A DNA stretch of 64,000 nucleotides from Bacteroidales bacterium (lineage in GTDB: Bacteria; Bacteroidota; Bacteroidia; Bacteroidales; UBA932), in assembly GCA_017550655.1 (NCBI GenBank), contig JAFZOK010000018.1:310001-374000 (forward strand), written 5' to 3'. How positions within the stretch are numbered: position 1 is the first letter of the stretch; each line of letters starts with the position of its first letter. The notes below the pieces were generated by a model. That model made no database searches and had not been told where the DNA came from. It worked only from the letters and a program-made list of their open reading frames with translations. Shown here in pieces: positions 18,137 to 28,868 of this stretch. A program made the translations under genes and the position numbers.

Positions 18137-19609
18137 CTATTTTTTCTTTGCAAACAGCAACATTCCCAGGAATGTAAGGCCCGCAATCACGAGAATCAGG
18201 GCAAATCCGAAATCGTAGCCCCAGCCGAACACCTTGTTCTGGATGCAGTAGCAGATTATCGGAACCAGCACCGCGATGAATGGAACGGCCTTGTCGCAGG
18301 TCTTGAGCTTTGTCAGGATACCGTACATGAAAATACCCAGGAGCGGACCGTAAGTGTATGATGCAATGGCATATACCATATTGATCACAGAGTCGCTCTT
18401 GAGGTAGTTGAACGCCACCATCATAGCCACGAACAGGATTGCCATCAGAATGTTGACTCTTTGGCGAACGTTCTTTTTCTTCTCCTCTCCCCAGTCCTTC
18501 TTCTCCATTCCGATAAGGTCAATGCTGGCCGATGTGGTCAGCGATGTGATTGCGTTGGCGCAGGAAGGATAGGCTGCTGAAATCAGTCCGATGAAGAAAA
18601 TCACTCCAACAATCGGCCTGAGGCTCAGTGCAACGGTCGGGAATATCTTGTCTGCCTCGACTCCGCCAGCTGCCTTGGTAACAGATGACAGAAGTTCAGG
18701 ATGGTTTACCATAAAGATGGCGAGAACTGCTCCGATGCAAAGGAAAAGAAGATTCACAGGAATCATCATCGCAACGGATGTCATCATGTTCTTCTGGCTC
18801 TCCTTCAGGTTCTTGCAACTGAGACTCTTCTGGATCATGCTCTGGTCCAGACCGGTCATTGCAACCGGAACAACCAGTCCGCTGATGAATCTCTTCAGCC
18901 AGTGTGTTCCGTGGCTCCAGTCCGTGTCAAATATATCCGAGTGCGGGTCAGAATGCACGTTGGAGAGCATATCGCCGAAGCCCCATCCCAGTTCCCTGCA
19001 GATGAACACAAGTGAGAGAACCACTGCCACAATCATAAAGGTAGTCTGGAATGTGTCGGTCCAGATGATTGTCTTCACGCCGCCCTTCAAGGTATAGAGG
19101 ATTGCAATCAGCACGAAGATGGCAGCAGCAACCCAGAAAGGCATTATATGGCTTCCGTCCGGACGGATAAGCACAAAGTTATAAAGCACGAACACTACCA
19201 GGAACGTTCTTACGGTTGCTCCCAGGAATCTGGAAATGATGAAGAAGGAAGCTCCGGTCTTGTAGCTGCATACTCCAAACCTCTTCTCCAGATAGGAATA
19301 GATGGAGGTAAGGTTCATCCTGTAGTACAGCGGAAGCAGCACCAGGGCGATAATCAAGTATCCGCCGATAAATCCTATCAGCATCGGGAGATACCAGAAT
19401 CTCTCGTTGTACACGTTGCCCGGAACACTCATGAAGCTTACGCCGCTCAGCGATGCCCCGATCATTCCGTAAGCCACCACAAACCAGTTGGATTTGCGGT
19501 TTCCGGTAAAGTACGAGCTGTTGTCTGCCTTCCTGCTTGTAATGTAGGCGATGAAGAAAAGGATCGCCGTATAGACCAGGAACGTCACAAGTAGTATTGA
19601 ATGGTTCAT
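18137..19609 (-). CDS. Sodium:solute symporter (SSS family), candidate amino-sugar or MurNAc importer
   Basis: 490 residues, about 13 predicted membrane helices. SSS features include GASLSGVSFMSVPGN near helix 2 and MTGLDQSMIQKSLSC in the middle. The family couples Na+ to uptake of sugars, sialic acids, amino acids or vitamins. It is the last gene of a group murK-murQ-recR-symporter, with 19 nt between recR and its start. This suggests import of MurNAc or a related amino sugar to feed MurK and MurQ. Substrate assignment is inference. Confidence 0.85.
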   Translation of the reverse strand: MNHSILLVTFLVYTAILFFIAYITSRKADNSSYFTGNRKSNWFVVAYGMIGASLSGVSFMSVPGNVYNERFWYLPMLIGFIGGYLIIALVLLPLYYRMNLTSIYSYLEKRFGVCSYKTGASFFIISRFLGATVRTFLVVFVLYNFVLIRPDGSHIMPFWVAAAIFVLIAILYTLKGGVKTIIWTDTFQTTFMIVAVVLSLVFICRELGWGFGDMLSNVHSDPHSDIFDTDWSHGTHWLKRFISGLVVPVAMTGLDQSMIQKSLSCKNLKESQKNMMTSVAMMIPVNLLFLCIGAVLAIFMVNHPELLSSVTKAAGGVEADKIFPTVALSLRPIVGVIFFIGLISAAYPSCANAITSLTTSASIDLIGMEKKDWGEEKKKNVRQRVNILMAILFVAMMVAFNYLKSDSVINMVYAIASYTYGPLLGIFMYGILTKLKTCDKAVPFIAVLVPIICYCIQNKVFGWGYDFGFALILVIAGLTFLGMLLFAKKK

Positions 19610-19628
19610 ATCGAAAGTTATTTAACTG

Positions 19629-20231
19629 TTAGCGAAATGGTTGCCTGTTTTCTATGCTCTTTGCCAAGGTCAGCTCGTCGGTGTATTCGAGGTCGTCTCC
19701 GAAAGCCACTCCCCTGGCAATTGCGGTAATGTTTATGTCGTATTTTTTCAGCCTGTTGTAGATGAAGTAGGATGTGGTCTCGCCCTCCATACTCGTGGAA
19801 AGGGCCAGCACCACTTCCTTAACCTCTCCCCCTTCTATCCTTTTTTCAAGTTCGGCGATGGGAAGGTCGCTCGGACCCACTCCGTCCATCGGGCTGATAA
19901 TGCCTCCCAGCACGTGGTACAATCCATTGTAGGTCTGCGTGTTCTCGATGCTGAGAACATCGCGGACACTTTCTACAACGCAGATTATACTGCGGTTGCG
20001 CCTGCGGTCCGAGCAGATCGGGCAGAGCGGACTGTCCGAAATCATATTGCACTCTGAACAGTACCTGACATTTTGTGCCAGATTAACCAGCGAGGAGGCG
20101 AACAGCTCGACATTCTCCTTCGGCTGCCTAAGCATGAAAAGCGCCATTCGCAAAGCGCTCTTCTTCCCTATTCCGGGAAGGGTGGAAAACTGGTCCACAG
20201 CCTTCTGCAGCAGCTCTGAGGAAAATGCCAT
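19629..20231 (-). CDS. recR: Recombination mediator RecR
   Basis: 200 residues, standard length. Helix-hairpin-helix FSTLPGIGKKSALRMA, four-Cys zinc finger (CSECNMISDSPLCPIC), Toprim domain (ICVVES, HVLGG) and a C-terminal Walker-like region are all in order. With RecO it loads RecA onto gapped DNA. ATG at 20231 (MAFSSELL) is preferred over the TTG two codons upstream, which is next to the murQ stop. It is the odd gene in an otherwise amino-sugar group. Confidence 0.96.
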   Translation of the reverse strand: MAFSSELLQKAVDQFSTLPGIGKKSALRMALFMLRQPKENVELFASSLVNLAQNVRYCSECNMISDSPLCPICSDRRRNRSIICVVESVRDVLSIENTQTYNGLYHVLGGIISPMDGVGPSDLPIAELEKRIEGGEVKEVVLALSTSMEGETTSYFIYNRLKKYDINITAIARGVAFGDDLEYTDELTLAKSIENRQPFR

Positions 20232-20237
20232 ATCCAA

Positions 20238-21059
20238 TTATTTGCCGGCCTTAAAAGCATTCACTCCTTTACGTACTGAACCATACTTGAGCAGATACTC
20301 CTTGGCCTTTTCATAATCCTTGATACCGGTCTCGTCCATAATCATGCGGGTACCCCTGTCCACCAGTTTGGCGTTGGACAGCTGCATATCCACCATCTTG
20401 TTGCCCTTCACGTGGCCGAGCTTAATCATCGCTGAGGTAGATATCATGTTGAGTATCAGTTTCTGGGCTGTACCGGACTTCATTCTTGTGGAACCTGTCA
20501 CAAACTCGGGGCCTACTACAGCCACCATCGGAATGTCCACAACCTCGGCGACTTTTGCTCCCGGGTTGCAGGTGATGCATCCGGTAAGCAGCCCCATCTC
20601 GCGGGCCTTAGCGCAGGCTCCCACAACGTAAGGGGTACTTCCGCTGGCTGCAATTCCCACAACGGAATCCCAGCCACCGATGTTGAACTTCTGCAGGTCT
20701 GCCCATCCCATATCGTAATCGTCCTCTGCATTCTCCACTGCCTTTCTGATGGCGCCGTCTCCGCCTGCTATAAGTCCGATAACCAGGTCAAACGGGGCAC
20801 CATATGTAGGAGGTATCTCGCTGGCGTCCAGAATGCCCAGCCTTCCGCTGGTTCCTGCTCCAAGGTAAAAGAGCCTTCCGCCCTTCTTCATTCTTTCCAC
20901 CAGAAGGTCCACAAACTTCTCCACCTGAGGAAGACATTTTTCAACTGCGTATGGTACTGTCTTGTCTTCCGCATTCATTCCACGAAGCAGATCTCCGGTA
21001 CTCATCTTGTCCAGATTGGAGTAGTTGGAAGCCTGCTCTGTTACTTTCTTTACACTCAT
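20238..21059 (-). CDS. murQ: N-acetylmuramic acid 6-phosphate etherase
   Basis: 273 residues from the ATG at 21059 (MSVKKVTEQ); a TTG start two codons upstream is also possible. SIS fold with the MurQ signatures GAGTSGRLGILDASEIPPTYG, ASGSTPYV and STRMKSGTAQK. It removes the D-lactyl ether of MurNAc-6-P to give GlcNAc-6-P in cytoplasmic peptidoglycan recycling. It lies 12 nt after a BadF-type kinase that is its likely partner. No murP-type PTS gene is present, so MurNAc-6-P must come from kinase action. Confidence 0.95.
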   Translation of the reverse strand: MSVKKVTEQASNYSNLDKMSTGDLLRGMNAEDKTVPYAVEKCLPQVEKFVDLLVERMKKGGRLFYLGAGTSGRLGILDASEIPPTYGAPFDLVIGLIAGGDGAIRKAVENAEDDYDMGWADLQKFNIGGWDSVVGIAASGSTPYVVGACAKAREMGLLTGCITCNPGAKVAEVVDIPMVAVVGPEFVTGSTRMKSGTAQKLILNMISTSAMIKLGHVKGNKMVDMQLSNAKLVDRGTRMIMDETGIKDYEKAKEYLLKYGSVRKGVNAFKAGK

Positions 21060-21071
21060 TTTCAACGATTT

Positions 21072-21926
21072 TTAATTCTCTTTTCCAAGATACTTTACCT
21101 TGTGGTACTCTATCAGTCCCTCGATCGGTGAACGGAGCACCTTTCCTACCTTGACACCGCACTCAGTGGCAACTTCTTCCAGTTCCCTGCGGAAAATGTA
21201 TGCAATGGAACCCACAACATTCATAGGATAGTCGTGATAGTTGTATCCGTAAACGTTCCTTGTGATGAATTCCCTGAATCCGCTCTTCAGCAGGCCCTGC
21301 ATATAGTCCGTATCCCTGTACTGCTCAATGAAATATGAGAACTGTGCCAGGAACCTGTTAGGAGAAGGCTGCTTGTAAACCCTGTCAACGATCTTCAGGT
21401 AGTCTAGGTCGTACTTCTCTATGAAAGCCTTCTCTATGTCCTTAGGGAACAGACCCTTGATAAAGTCTGAAATCAGCCTCTTTCCAAAGTATCCGCCGCT
21501 TGCCTCGTCGCCGAGGATAAATCCTCCGGCATTCACGTGCTCAGCCATCTTCTCCCCGTCAAAGAAGCAGGAATTTGCACCGGTTCCAATAATGCAGGCA
21601 ATGCCCTTTCCGTCTCCGCACAAAGCCCTTGCAGCCGCCAGCATATCTGATGCGGCAAAGCACTTCACGCCAGGGAAAACCTCCTGGAATGCGCTTTCCA
21701 GATCGCTTCCAACAGAATCTGACACAACTCCGGCACCGTAGAAATAAACCTCCGTAACATTGTCTCCAAGTATGGATTCCAGGCTGGTCCTGAGTATTTC
21801 AACGATTTTTTCCCTTGAAATGAAAACCGGATTGATTCCGGCGGTCTTAACGGACACGGTACTTCCGTCTTCCTTGATTGCAACCCAATCCACCTTGGTT
21901 GAGCCGCTGTCTGCTACTAATATCAT
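21072..21926 (-). CDS. murK: BadF/BcrA-family N-acetylmuramate/N-acetylglucosamine kinase (MurK-like)
   Basis: 284 residues from the ATG at 21926 (MILVADSGSTK); the longer frame lacks family sequence. ASKHA-fold kinase with phosphate-1 loop VADSGSTKVDW, the GTGANS phosphate-2 loop and the GDEASGGYFGK block of the GlcNAc-kinase-like group. Such kinases phosphorylate GlcNAc and/or MurNAc. Adjacency to murQ strongly suggests MurNAc 6-phosphorylation. It has its own upstream -7 box. The symbol is by analogy with known MurK-MurQ pairs. Confidence 0.85.
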   Translation of the reverse strand: MILVADSGSTKVDWVAIKEDGSTVSVKTAGINPVFISREKIVEILRTSLESILGDNVTEVYFYGAGVVSDSVGSDLESAFQEVFPGVKCFAASDMLAAARALCGDGKGIACIIGTGANSCFFDGEKMAEHVNAGGFILGDEASGGYFGKRLISDFIKGLFPKDIEKAFIEKYDLDYLKIVDRVYKQPSPNRFLAQFSYFIEQYRDTDYMQGLLKSGFREFITRNVYGYNYHDYPMNVVGSIAYIFRRELEEVATECGVKVGKVLRSPIEGLIEYHKVKYLGKEN

Positions 21927-21965
21927 TTTATAAAGTTTAAAATTATTTGCCTTCCTAAAAACGTG

Positions 21966-21993
21966 CAAATATACGAATTATTCCTAAAGGAAT
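21966..21993 (-). promoter_or_regulatory. murK-murQ promoter with small palindrome
   Basis: Minus-strand -7 TATATTTG (21966-21973) lies 39 nt before the murK ATG. Just upstream is ATTCCTAAAGGAAT (21980-21993), a 5-bp-arm palindrome between the -33 and -7 positions that could bind a regulator or act as a weak pnuC terminator. Confidence 0.6.
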
Positions 21994-21995
21994 AA

Positions 21996-22610
21996 CTACA
22001 CATACACGCCGTTCTTCTTCCAGTGAAAGTAGCCGTAGATGGCGCTGATGGTGTAGAATGTGTAAAGAGCCGCCATTACCGGCATTCCCTGGACGATGCA
22101 CATTGCAGTCAGAACAATGTCTCCTACCATCCAGGCAATCCATTGCTGGAGATACGACTTTATCAGCCAGATTGTTGCTATTATGCTGATTGTAAATACG
22201 ATGGCATCCATTATAGGATTGGCGTCGTTGAGCCATACAAGAATTCTCCAGACAATCGGAGCGGCCACAAGAAAACTGATTACGCTGATTAGAACGACCT
22301 TACTTGTCAGTCTTGTCAGGTGCACAGTCGGAGCCGCTTTATCAGATGATGATACGGAAGCCTTAAGTTTGCGCGCATCTTTTGCCCAGGTCCAGATGCC
22401 CCAGAAAGCTGTCACCAGATAATACAGGTTAAGCGCCATCTGGGCATACAGCCTCTCTGTAAAGAAAACGTATGCGGCAACAGAAGAAGAAAAAATGCAG
22501 ATGATCCACATCCAGTTCTTCTGCTTGATCTCGAATATCAGGAAAAGAATACCCGTAACCAAGGCGAATACCTCGTCCCAATTATCTGATATGAAATGAA
22601 TAAAGTCCAT
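21996..22610 (-). CDS. pnuT: PnuC-family vitamin transporter, probable thiamin importer (PnuT)
   Basis: 204 residues from the ATG at 22610, with about seven membrane helices (DNWDEVFALVTGILFLIFEI onward) and the aromatic FWGIWTWAKD stretch typical of the family. PnuC proteins are facilitative transporters of nicotinamide riboside, riboflavin (PnuX) or thiamin (PnuT). In Bacteroidota a TPP-riboswitch TonB receptor followed by pnuT is a recurrent arrangement, and this gene lies downstream of such a receptor, so thiamin is the likely substrate. An AAA ATPase gene sits between them. No thiamin pyrophosphokinase gene follows, unlike the usual cluster. Confidence 0.82.
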   Translation of the reverse strand: MDFIHFISDNWDEVFALVTGILFLIFEIKQKNWMWIICIFSSSVAAYVFFTERLYAQMALNLYYLVTAFWGIWTWAKDARKLKASVSSSDKAAPTVHLTRLTSKVVLISVISFLVAAPIVWRILVWLNDANPIMDAIVFTISIIATIWLIKSYLQQWIAWMVGDIVLTAMCIVQGMPVMAALYTFYTISAIYGYFHWKKNGVYV

Positions 22611-22615
22611 ATTTA

Positions 22616-23935
22616 TCAAAATCCAAGAATCGACTCATCCAGCAGGAACGGAATGACACCAGTATACGTAATACCATCTGAATCTGTCCATACTTTAACA
22701 TTACCGTCAAGAATGACTATCTTGCGGAAGAAGTCTCCGGAATTCTTCAAAGAAAATGTTTCCTGATTCTTCTTGTCTTCAGTATCGATATTCAGAGCAG
22801 ACTGGATATATATTTTCTCGGAGCCTGTGTTTACTACAAAGTCTATCTCATATTGTGATTGTCTGTTATAGCCGTCTTTTGAACGTGTAATTTCTACCAT
22901 TCCAACATCAACATTGTATCCCCTTCTTACGAGCTCGAGGAATATCAGGTTTTCCATCAGATGAGACTTTTCTTGCTGACGGAAATTCAGCTTGGAATTT
23001 CTCAACCCGAGATCCATTGCATAATACTTCCGCATGTTCTCGAAATACCTTTTTCCTTTTATGTCGTATCTTTTCGCACTTATAAACAAATACGCATCTT
23101 CAAGATAATCAAGATACTGCTTGATTGTATGATCGGAAGTCTTACGTTTCATAAGAGTACCTGCAGCATTGGCAAGATTATGAGGATTTGTAAGTGAACC
23201 CACTGCAGATGATAGAGAATCAATCAAAGAATCCAGAACTTCATCATCCCGAATCTTGTATCGTTCCACGATATCTTTGATGTAAACGTTTTTATTAAGT
23301 CCAGCAAGGTATTTACGTTTTTCCGTCTCGTTCTTTTCCAAAACCGCTAAAGGCATACCGCCATACATCAAGTATTCTTCCAAAGCCTCAGTCTTTTCCA
23401 AATCAGTCGAATAGAGAAATTCCTTATACGAGAAAGGATATACCCTTATTTCCGTTCCGCGATCCCGGAAATTGGTAACTACATCGGTCGACAGCATTCT
23501 TGAATTTGAACCTGTAACATAGATATCCAAATTCCTGCACTCCATCAATTCTGTCAGTATATCGTAGAAAGTGGTGTAAAGCATTTCCCTATCTTCTTCA
23601 GGAACCCGTTTTTCATCCACATCATCATTTTTAATCTTGTATGACAGCTGTATTTCATCAATGAAAACATAATAGCGCTTTTCCGTGTCCTTTGTCCGGT
23701 TGACAATGTAATTATACAGTTCGTGCGGATTTCTGTATTTTACATTAGCCCTTTTATCCAACGCTATTTCAACAAAACAATCATCACCGACACCCTCCGA
23801 CCTTAGATAATCCTTGTAGAGCGTATACAAAAGAAATGATTTCCCGCAGCGCCGAATACCAGTAATGATCTTGACCTTACCATTCCATCGCCTTTCAAGC
23901 AATGATTTTACATATTGTTCTCGCTTGATAATCAT
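22616..23935 (-). CDS. AAA-family ATPase with DUF4143 domain
   Basis: 439 residues. Walker A ITGIRRCGKSFLL near the N terminus, Walker B YYVFIDEIQ, a sensor-like VTGSNSRML, then a DUF4143-type C-terminal region containing a predicted nuclease-like fold (YEIDFVVNTGSEKIYIQ resembles a restriction-type D...xK arrangement). Members of this group (COG1373-like) are common, multi-copy and functionally unclear; toxin-like or mobile-associated roles have been suggested. The gene is more AT-rich than its neighbours. It has its own promoter and a perfect-armed palindrome, and it interrupts the thiamin receptor-transporter pair. Confidence 0.85.
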   Translation of the reverse strand: MIIKREQYVKSLLERRWNGKVKIITGIRRCGKSFLLYTLYKDYLRSEGVGDDCFVEIALDKRANVKYRNPHELYNYIVNRTKDTEKRYYVFIDEIQLSYKIKNDDVDEKRVPEEDREMLYTTFYDILTELMECRNLDIYVTGSNSRMLSTDVVTNFRDRGTEIRVYPFSYKEFLYSTDLEKTEALEEYLMYGGMPLAVLEKNETEKRKYLAGLNKNVYIKDIVERYKIRDDEVLDSLIDSLSSAVGSLTNPHNLANAAGTLMKRKTSDHTIKQYLDYLEDAYLFISAKRYDIKGKRYFENMRKYYAMDLGLRNSKLNFRQQEKSHLMENLIFLELVRRGYNVDVGMVEITRSKDGYNRQSQYEIDFVVNTGSEKIYIQSALNIDTEDKKNQETFSLKNSGDFFRKIVILDGNVKVWTDSDGITYTGVIPFLLDESILGF

Positions 23936-23951
23936 ATATTTATTAAAAATC

Positions 23952-24000
23952 TACTGCAAAAACAGTCGAATCATTCGACCATTTTTGCAGTACAAAGATA
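23952..24000 (-). promoter_or_regulatory. Promoter plus 41-nt palindrome in front of the AAA ATPase gene
   Basis: Minus-strand -7 TATCTTTG at 23993-24000. Immediately downstream, at the expected start of transcription, lies an inverted repeat (23952-23992): TACTGCAAAAA and its exact complement flank GTCGAAT-c-ATTCGAC, with one 2-nt mismatch between the two arm segments. It could be an operator for self-repression or an mRNA 5' hairpin. Confidence 0.7.
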
Positions 24001-24043
24001 TGATTATTCTTATAATAAGCAAATAAATCAGCTATTTATCCCT

Positions 24044-26275
24044 CTAAAAGAAAAACTGGATTTTCCCGATAAAATGGATCCGTGCCTGGGCGTAAACTCC
24101 CTTTTCCACATAGTCCGGAGAGCCGTCCTCAAACACGGCCCGGTAAATCCAGCCGTATGAGTAATACTTGCTGTTAAGGAGATTATCTACGCAAAATGAA
24201 ATGCGCAGTTTGTATTTGTCCCTTATCTGGAAAGTCTTTGCCGCATCCAGGCTCATAGTAAAGTATGAAGGCACTTTTGCCACATCCATTCCGGAGTTGT
24301 CCATAAACTGCTTGCCCACATGTTTTGCGGTAAGAGAAATTTCAGTGTTCTTCTCAGGACGGATGGAAATACCACCGGAAGCGATGAATTCTGGAGAGAG
24401 CGTGAGGTTGGATTTCTTAAGGAAAACCTGATGCTGGGCAACGGAATTCCAGTCTTCCGCATTGTCGTATGCGTCCACAAACAAGGTGTAATTCTTCAGT
24501 TTGTTCCTGGATATTGTGGTTGAGCCGAAGAAACTGATCTCTCTAACCGGCGAATAGGAAGTGGAAATCTCCACTCCCCTTCTATAACTGTCCGGTATGT
24601 TCTCCTGAATCACATAGCCGGTTTCCGTGAGCCTTCCCGTTGAAACCAGCTGGTTCCTGTAGTTCATCGAGTAAAGATTGATATCCAGGTTCAACTTCTC
24701 CCTGCGCATCTGGTATCCAAGTTCAAAGTCCAGCATCCTCTCGCTCTTGAGAAGATCCTGCTTCCCTGCCTTGATGGATTCCTTGATATCGCTGCGGCTC
24801 GGCTCGCGGTGTGCAACGGAAACCGAGAAGAATAGCCTGTCAGAAGGGCTTATATTCCAGTTGATTCCGGCCTTCGGGTTGAAGAAATTGTATTTGCTTT
24901 TGTTTTCCAGGGAAACAAAGTCCTTGTCCATTCCGCCCAGCTTGAAGTTGATGAAGCGGTACTGAAGGTCAACGAAGCCTGTCAGATCCTTGGCCAACGC
25001 AAACTCTGCCTTGGCAAAAAGGCTGGCATCCCCCTTTTGCCCGTTGTTGGTGTACCAGCGCCTGCTGTAATCGATGTTCTGGTTGTATTTGCTCCACAGT
25101 ACCCTTCCGAAGTGGTCTCCGTCATAGAAAGAATAGTTCACCCCTGACACAAAGTCAAATCCGTCAGCCTTGTAATTCAGGTTAAAGTTTCCGGCTAGGT
25201 AGGCATTGTCCATATTCTGCCTTATAATCACATCTGTCTTCTTGTAGGTTGTTCCGTCAATAACCTGTGGGTCAATGCCATACTTTGAGAACTTCACGTT
25301 GTACTTGTAGTTCTCGTAATAACCGTCTCCCTTGGTAAAGTGCAGGGTAGAATTGATACTCAGCGATGTGGAAAACTGGTGAATATAATGCAGCTGGAGA
25401 TGGTGCTGGGTATAATTGTCCGTCTCATTATCGTAATAATGTACATTGCCTTCATCGTCATAATACTCCCCCGCCACGTTGTATTTGCGGTTGGTGTAAT
25501 AAGTGTCTATCGGGCAGCCCTCCCAGGTGATTCCCGTATGCTGAGAGCCCATCATATAGATGAATTTCAGGCTGCTTCGTGAGTTTCTCCAGGAAGCGGA
25601 CAGAAGCAGAGAGTTCAGATTCGCCTTGGCGTTACGGATATATCCCCTGGTTAAAGCGTGGTTGTAAGCAATATCCACATTGAACCAGTTCCCGTCATCC
25701 CCATCAATAGCACCCGTTCCTGCAGCAACGCTCTGCATAAAGGTCTTGTAGCTTCCAGCCGAGAAATCAGCGGAGCTATAAGGAACAGAAGAAGCCGTCT
25801 TTGTCTGCATGTTCAGCGATGCTCCAAAAGCTCCGGGACCGTTGACGGAAGTTCCCGCACCCCTTTGCAGCTGAACGCTTTGCAGGAAGTTCGGCAGAGA
25901 CGGAATGTTTGCCCAGATGACTTCCTGACTCTCCCCGTCGTTGATTGCAATGCCATTCAAAGTAACGTTTGTCCTCGATGCATCACTTCCCCTAACCCTG
26001 AGGTTGCTGTATCCCAGTGCAAGTCCTCCTTCCGTGGTACTAACCACAGACGGCATCATATTCAGCATCATTGGAAGGGAATAAGTGGAAGGCCCTTTCT
26101 CCAGAACATCCCGGCTCAATGTCGTATTCGCAACAGGTGTCTTGGCTCCAGCCCTCGAAACAGAAACAATTATACTGTCCAGCCTCCGCTGGAAAAGCGA
26201 ATCCTGGCAAAATATATCCGTCGCTGAGCCAAACAGAACTCCAAAGAAAAGGGCAAAACAAAAAAACTTCTTCAT
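24044..26275 (-). CDS. TonB-dependent outer-membrane receptor, probable thiamin uptake
   Basis: 743 residues from the ATG at 26275 (MKKFFCFALFFGVLFGSATDIFCQ signal). Plug domain at ~35-150 (VSRAGAKTPVANTTLS, LRVRGSDASRTNVTLNG, VQLQRGAGTSVNGPGAFG), then a 22-strand barrel ending in the aromatic IGKIQFFF strand. There is no SusC-type carboxypeptidase-regulatory N-terminal domain. The gene is preceded by a TPP riboswitch, which marks it as the outer-membrane receptor for thiamin or a thiamin precursor. A PnuC-type transporter lies downstream. Confidence 0.9.
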   Translation of the reverse strand: MKKFFCFALFFGVLFGSATDIFCQDSLFQRRLDSIIVSVSRAGAKTPVANTTLSRDVLEKGPSTYSLPMMLNMMPSVVSTTEGGLALGYSNLRVRGSDASRTNVTLNGIAINDGESQEVIWANIPSLPNFLQSVQLQRGAGTSVNGPGAFGASLNMQTKTASSVPYSSADFSAGSYKTFMQSVAAGTGAIDGDDGNWFNVDIAYNHALTRGYIRNAKANLNSLLLSASWRNSRSSLKFIYMMGSQHTGITWEGCPIDTYYTNRKYNVAGEYYDDEGNVHYYDNETDNYTQHHLQLHYIHQFSTSLSINSTLHFTKGDGYYENYKYNVKFSKYGIDPQVIDGTTYKKTDVIIRQNMDNAYLAGNFNLNYKADGFDFVSGVNYSFYDGDHFGRVLWSKYNQNIDYSRRWYTNNGQKGDASLFAKAEFALAKDLTGFVDLQYRFINFKLGGMDKDFVSLENKSKYNFFNPKAGINWNISPSDRLFFSVSVAHREPSRSDIKESIKAGKQDLLKSERMLDFELGYQMRREKLNLDINLYSMNYRNQLVSTGRLTETGYVIQENIPDSYRRGVEISTSYSPVREISFFGSTTISRNKLKNYTLFVDAYDNAEDWNSVAQHQVFLKKSNLTLSPEFIASGGISIRPEKNTEISLTAKHVGKQFMDNSGMDVAKVPSYFTMSLDAAKTFQIRDKYKLRISFCVDNLLNSKYYSYGWIYRAVFEDGSPDYVEKGVYAQARIHFIGKIQFFF

Positions 26276-26299
26276 AACCAAACTTTTACAAAAGCCCAG

Positions 26300-26392
26300 G
26301 AATGACGAAGTTCTCCACTTTCCCTACGGCGGCATTGCCCGCATCAGGTTCAAGGGTATGATCTCAGCCTTCCGGCACCCCTAAGCGCCTGC
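26300..26392 (-). promoter_or_regulatory. TPP (thi-box) riboswitch
   Basis: The minus strand contains the thi-box landmarks in order: GGGGTGCC, GGAAGGCTGAGATCATACCC, TTGAACCTGATGCGGG and the 3' GTAGGGAAAGTGGAG element. It lies between a -7 box and the receptor ATG at 26275, so it controls receptor expression in response to thiamin pyrophosphate. The expression platform is short, favouring control of translation initiation or an overlapping structure rather than a clear terminator. Confidence 0.93.
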
Positions 26393-26398
26393 AAATAT
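26391..26398 (-). promoter_or_regulatory. Promoter of the TPP-riboswitch transcript
   Basis: Minus-strand -7 TATATTTG, positioned so that transcription starts at the 5' edge of the thi-box aptamer. Confidence 0.6.
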
Positions 26399-26430
26399 AG
26401 AACAATCTTTCCGAATTGTCGATTTTTTGA

Positions 26431-28091
<1,661 letters not shown>

Positions 28092-28092
<1 letters not shown>

Positions 28093-28868
28093 TGAGAATC
28101 CTTAAAACCATACTCATCGCCTCAGCGATGATGCTCTCCATTCTGGCATCTGCCCAGGATGCTCCCAAGGCACGCCGCCACAAGGTAAAGGTACTGGCAG
28201 AATATCCTCACGACACCAAATCCTATACCCAGGGCCTTTTCTTCTACGACGGATATATGTGGGAAACAACGGGCCAGAGGGGAGAAAGCTGCCTGAACAT
28301 GCTGGACTACAAGACCGGCAAGTGGAAAAGGAAATGGAAATTCAACCGCAGATATTTCATTGAGGGAAGCTGCGTTGTAAACGACAGGTTCTTCATCCTC
28401 ACCTGGGAGGAACACACCTGCTTCGTGTTCACCCTCAAGAACCCCGAGAACAAGCTCAAGGAAATCGGCCGGGCTTCCTATCCTACCGAGGGCTGGGGCC
28501 TTACTACAGACGGCAAGAGGCTTATAATGAGCGACGGATCTTCCCTGCTGTATTTCCGCGATCCGGCATCCTTCTACTGCAATTCCACAATCAAGGTAAC
28601 TCTGGACGGAAAACCACTTCCAAATCTCAACGAACTGGAATGGATCAACGGCAAGATCTGGGCAAACGTCTATCTGACAGACGATATTGTAATCATTGAT
28701 CCTGAAACCGGATACGTTACGGACGTGATTGACTGCAAGGGAATCCTCCCGGCAAGGCTCACCACCAAAGCAACCGATGTCCTTAACGGCATCGCCTACG
28801 ATCCGTCAGACAAAAGCATCTATGTAACCGGCAAATACTGGCCGAGACTCTACAAAATCACCTACTAA
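28092..28868 (+). CDS. Glutaminyl-peptide cyclotransferase (plant/papaya-type QC)
   Basis: 258 residues with signal peptide MRILKTILIASAMMLSILASA, so periplasmic. The five-bladed propeller family signatures are AEYPHDTKSYTQGLFF, ETTGQRGES, GWGLTTDGKRLIMSDGS and NELEWINGKIWAN, with the conserved Glu and Trp positions present. It cyclises N-terminal Gln of exported proteins to pyroglutamate; this modification is widespread in Bacteroidota secreted proteins. The start overlaps the pyrG stop, and the stop overlaps that of the convergent DASS gene by 3 nt. Confidence 0.92.

Noticed and set aside
22616-23935. The AAA ATPase was considered as an insertion-sequence ATP-binding helper or transposase.
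   Set aside because: No transposase partner, no terminal inverted repeats flanking the gene and no target duplication were seen; the DUF4143-type architecture fits better.
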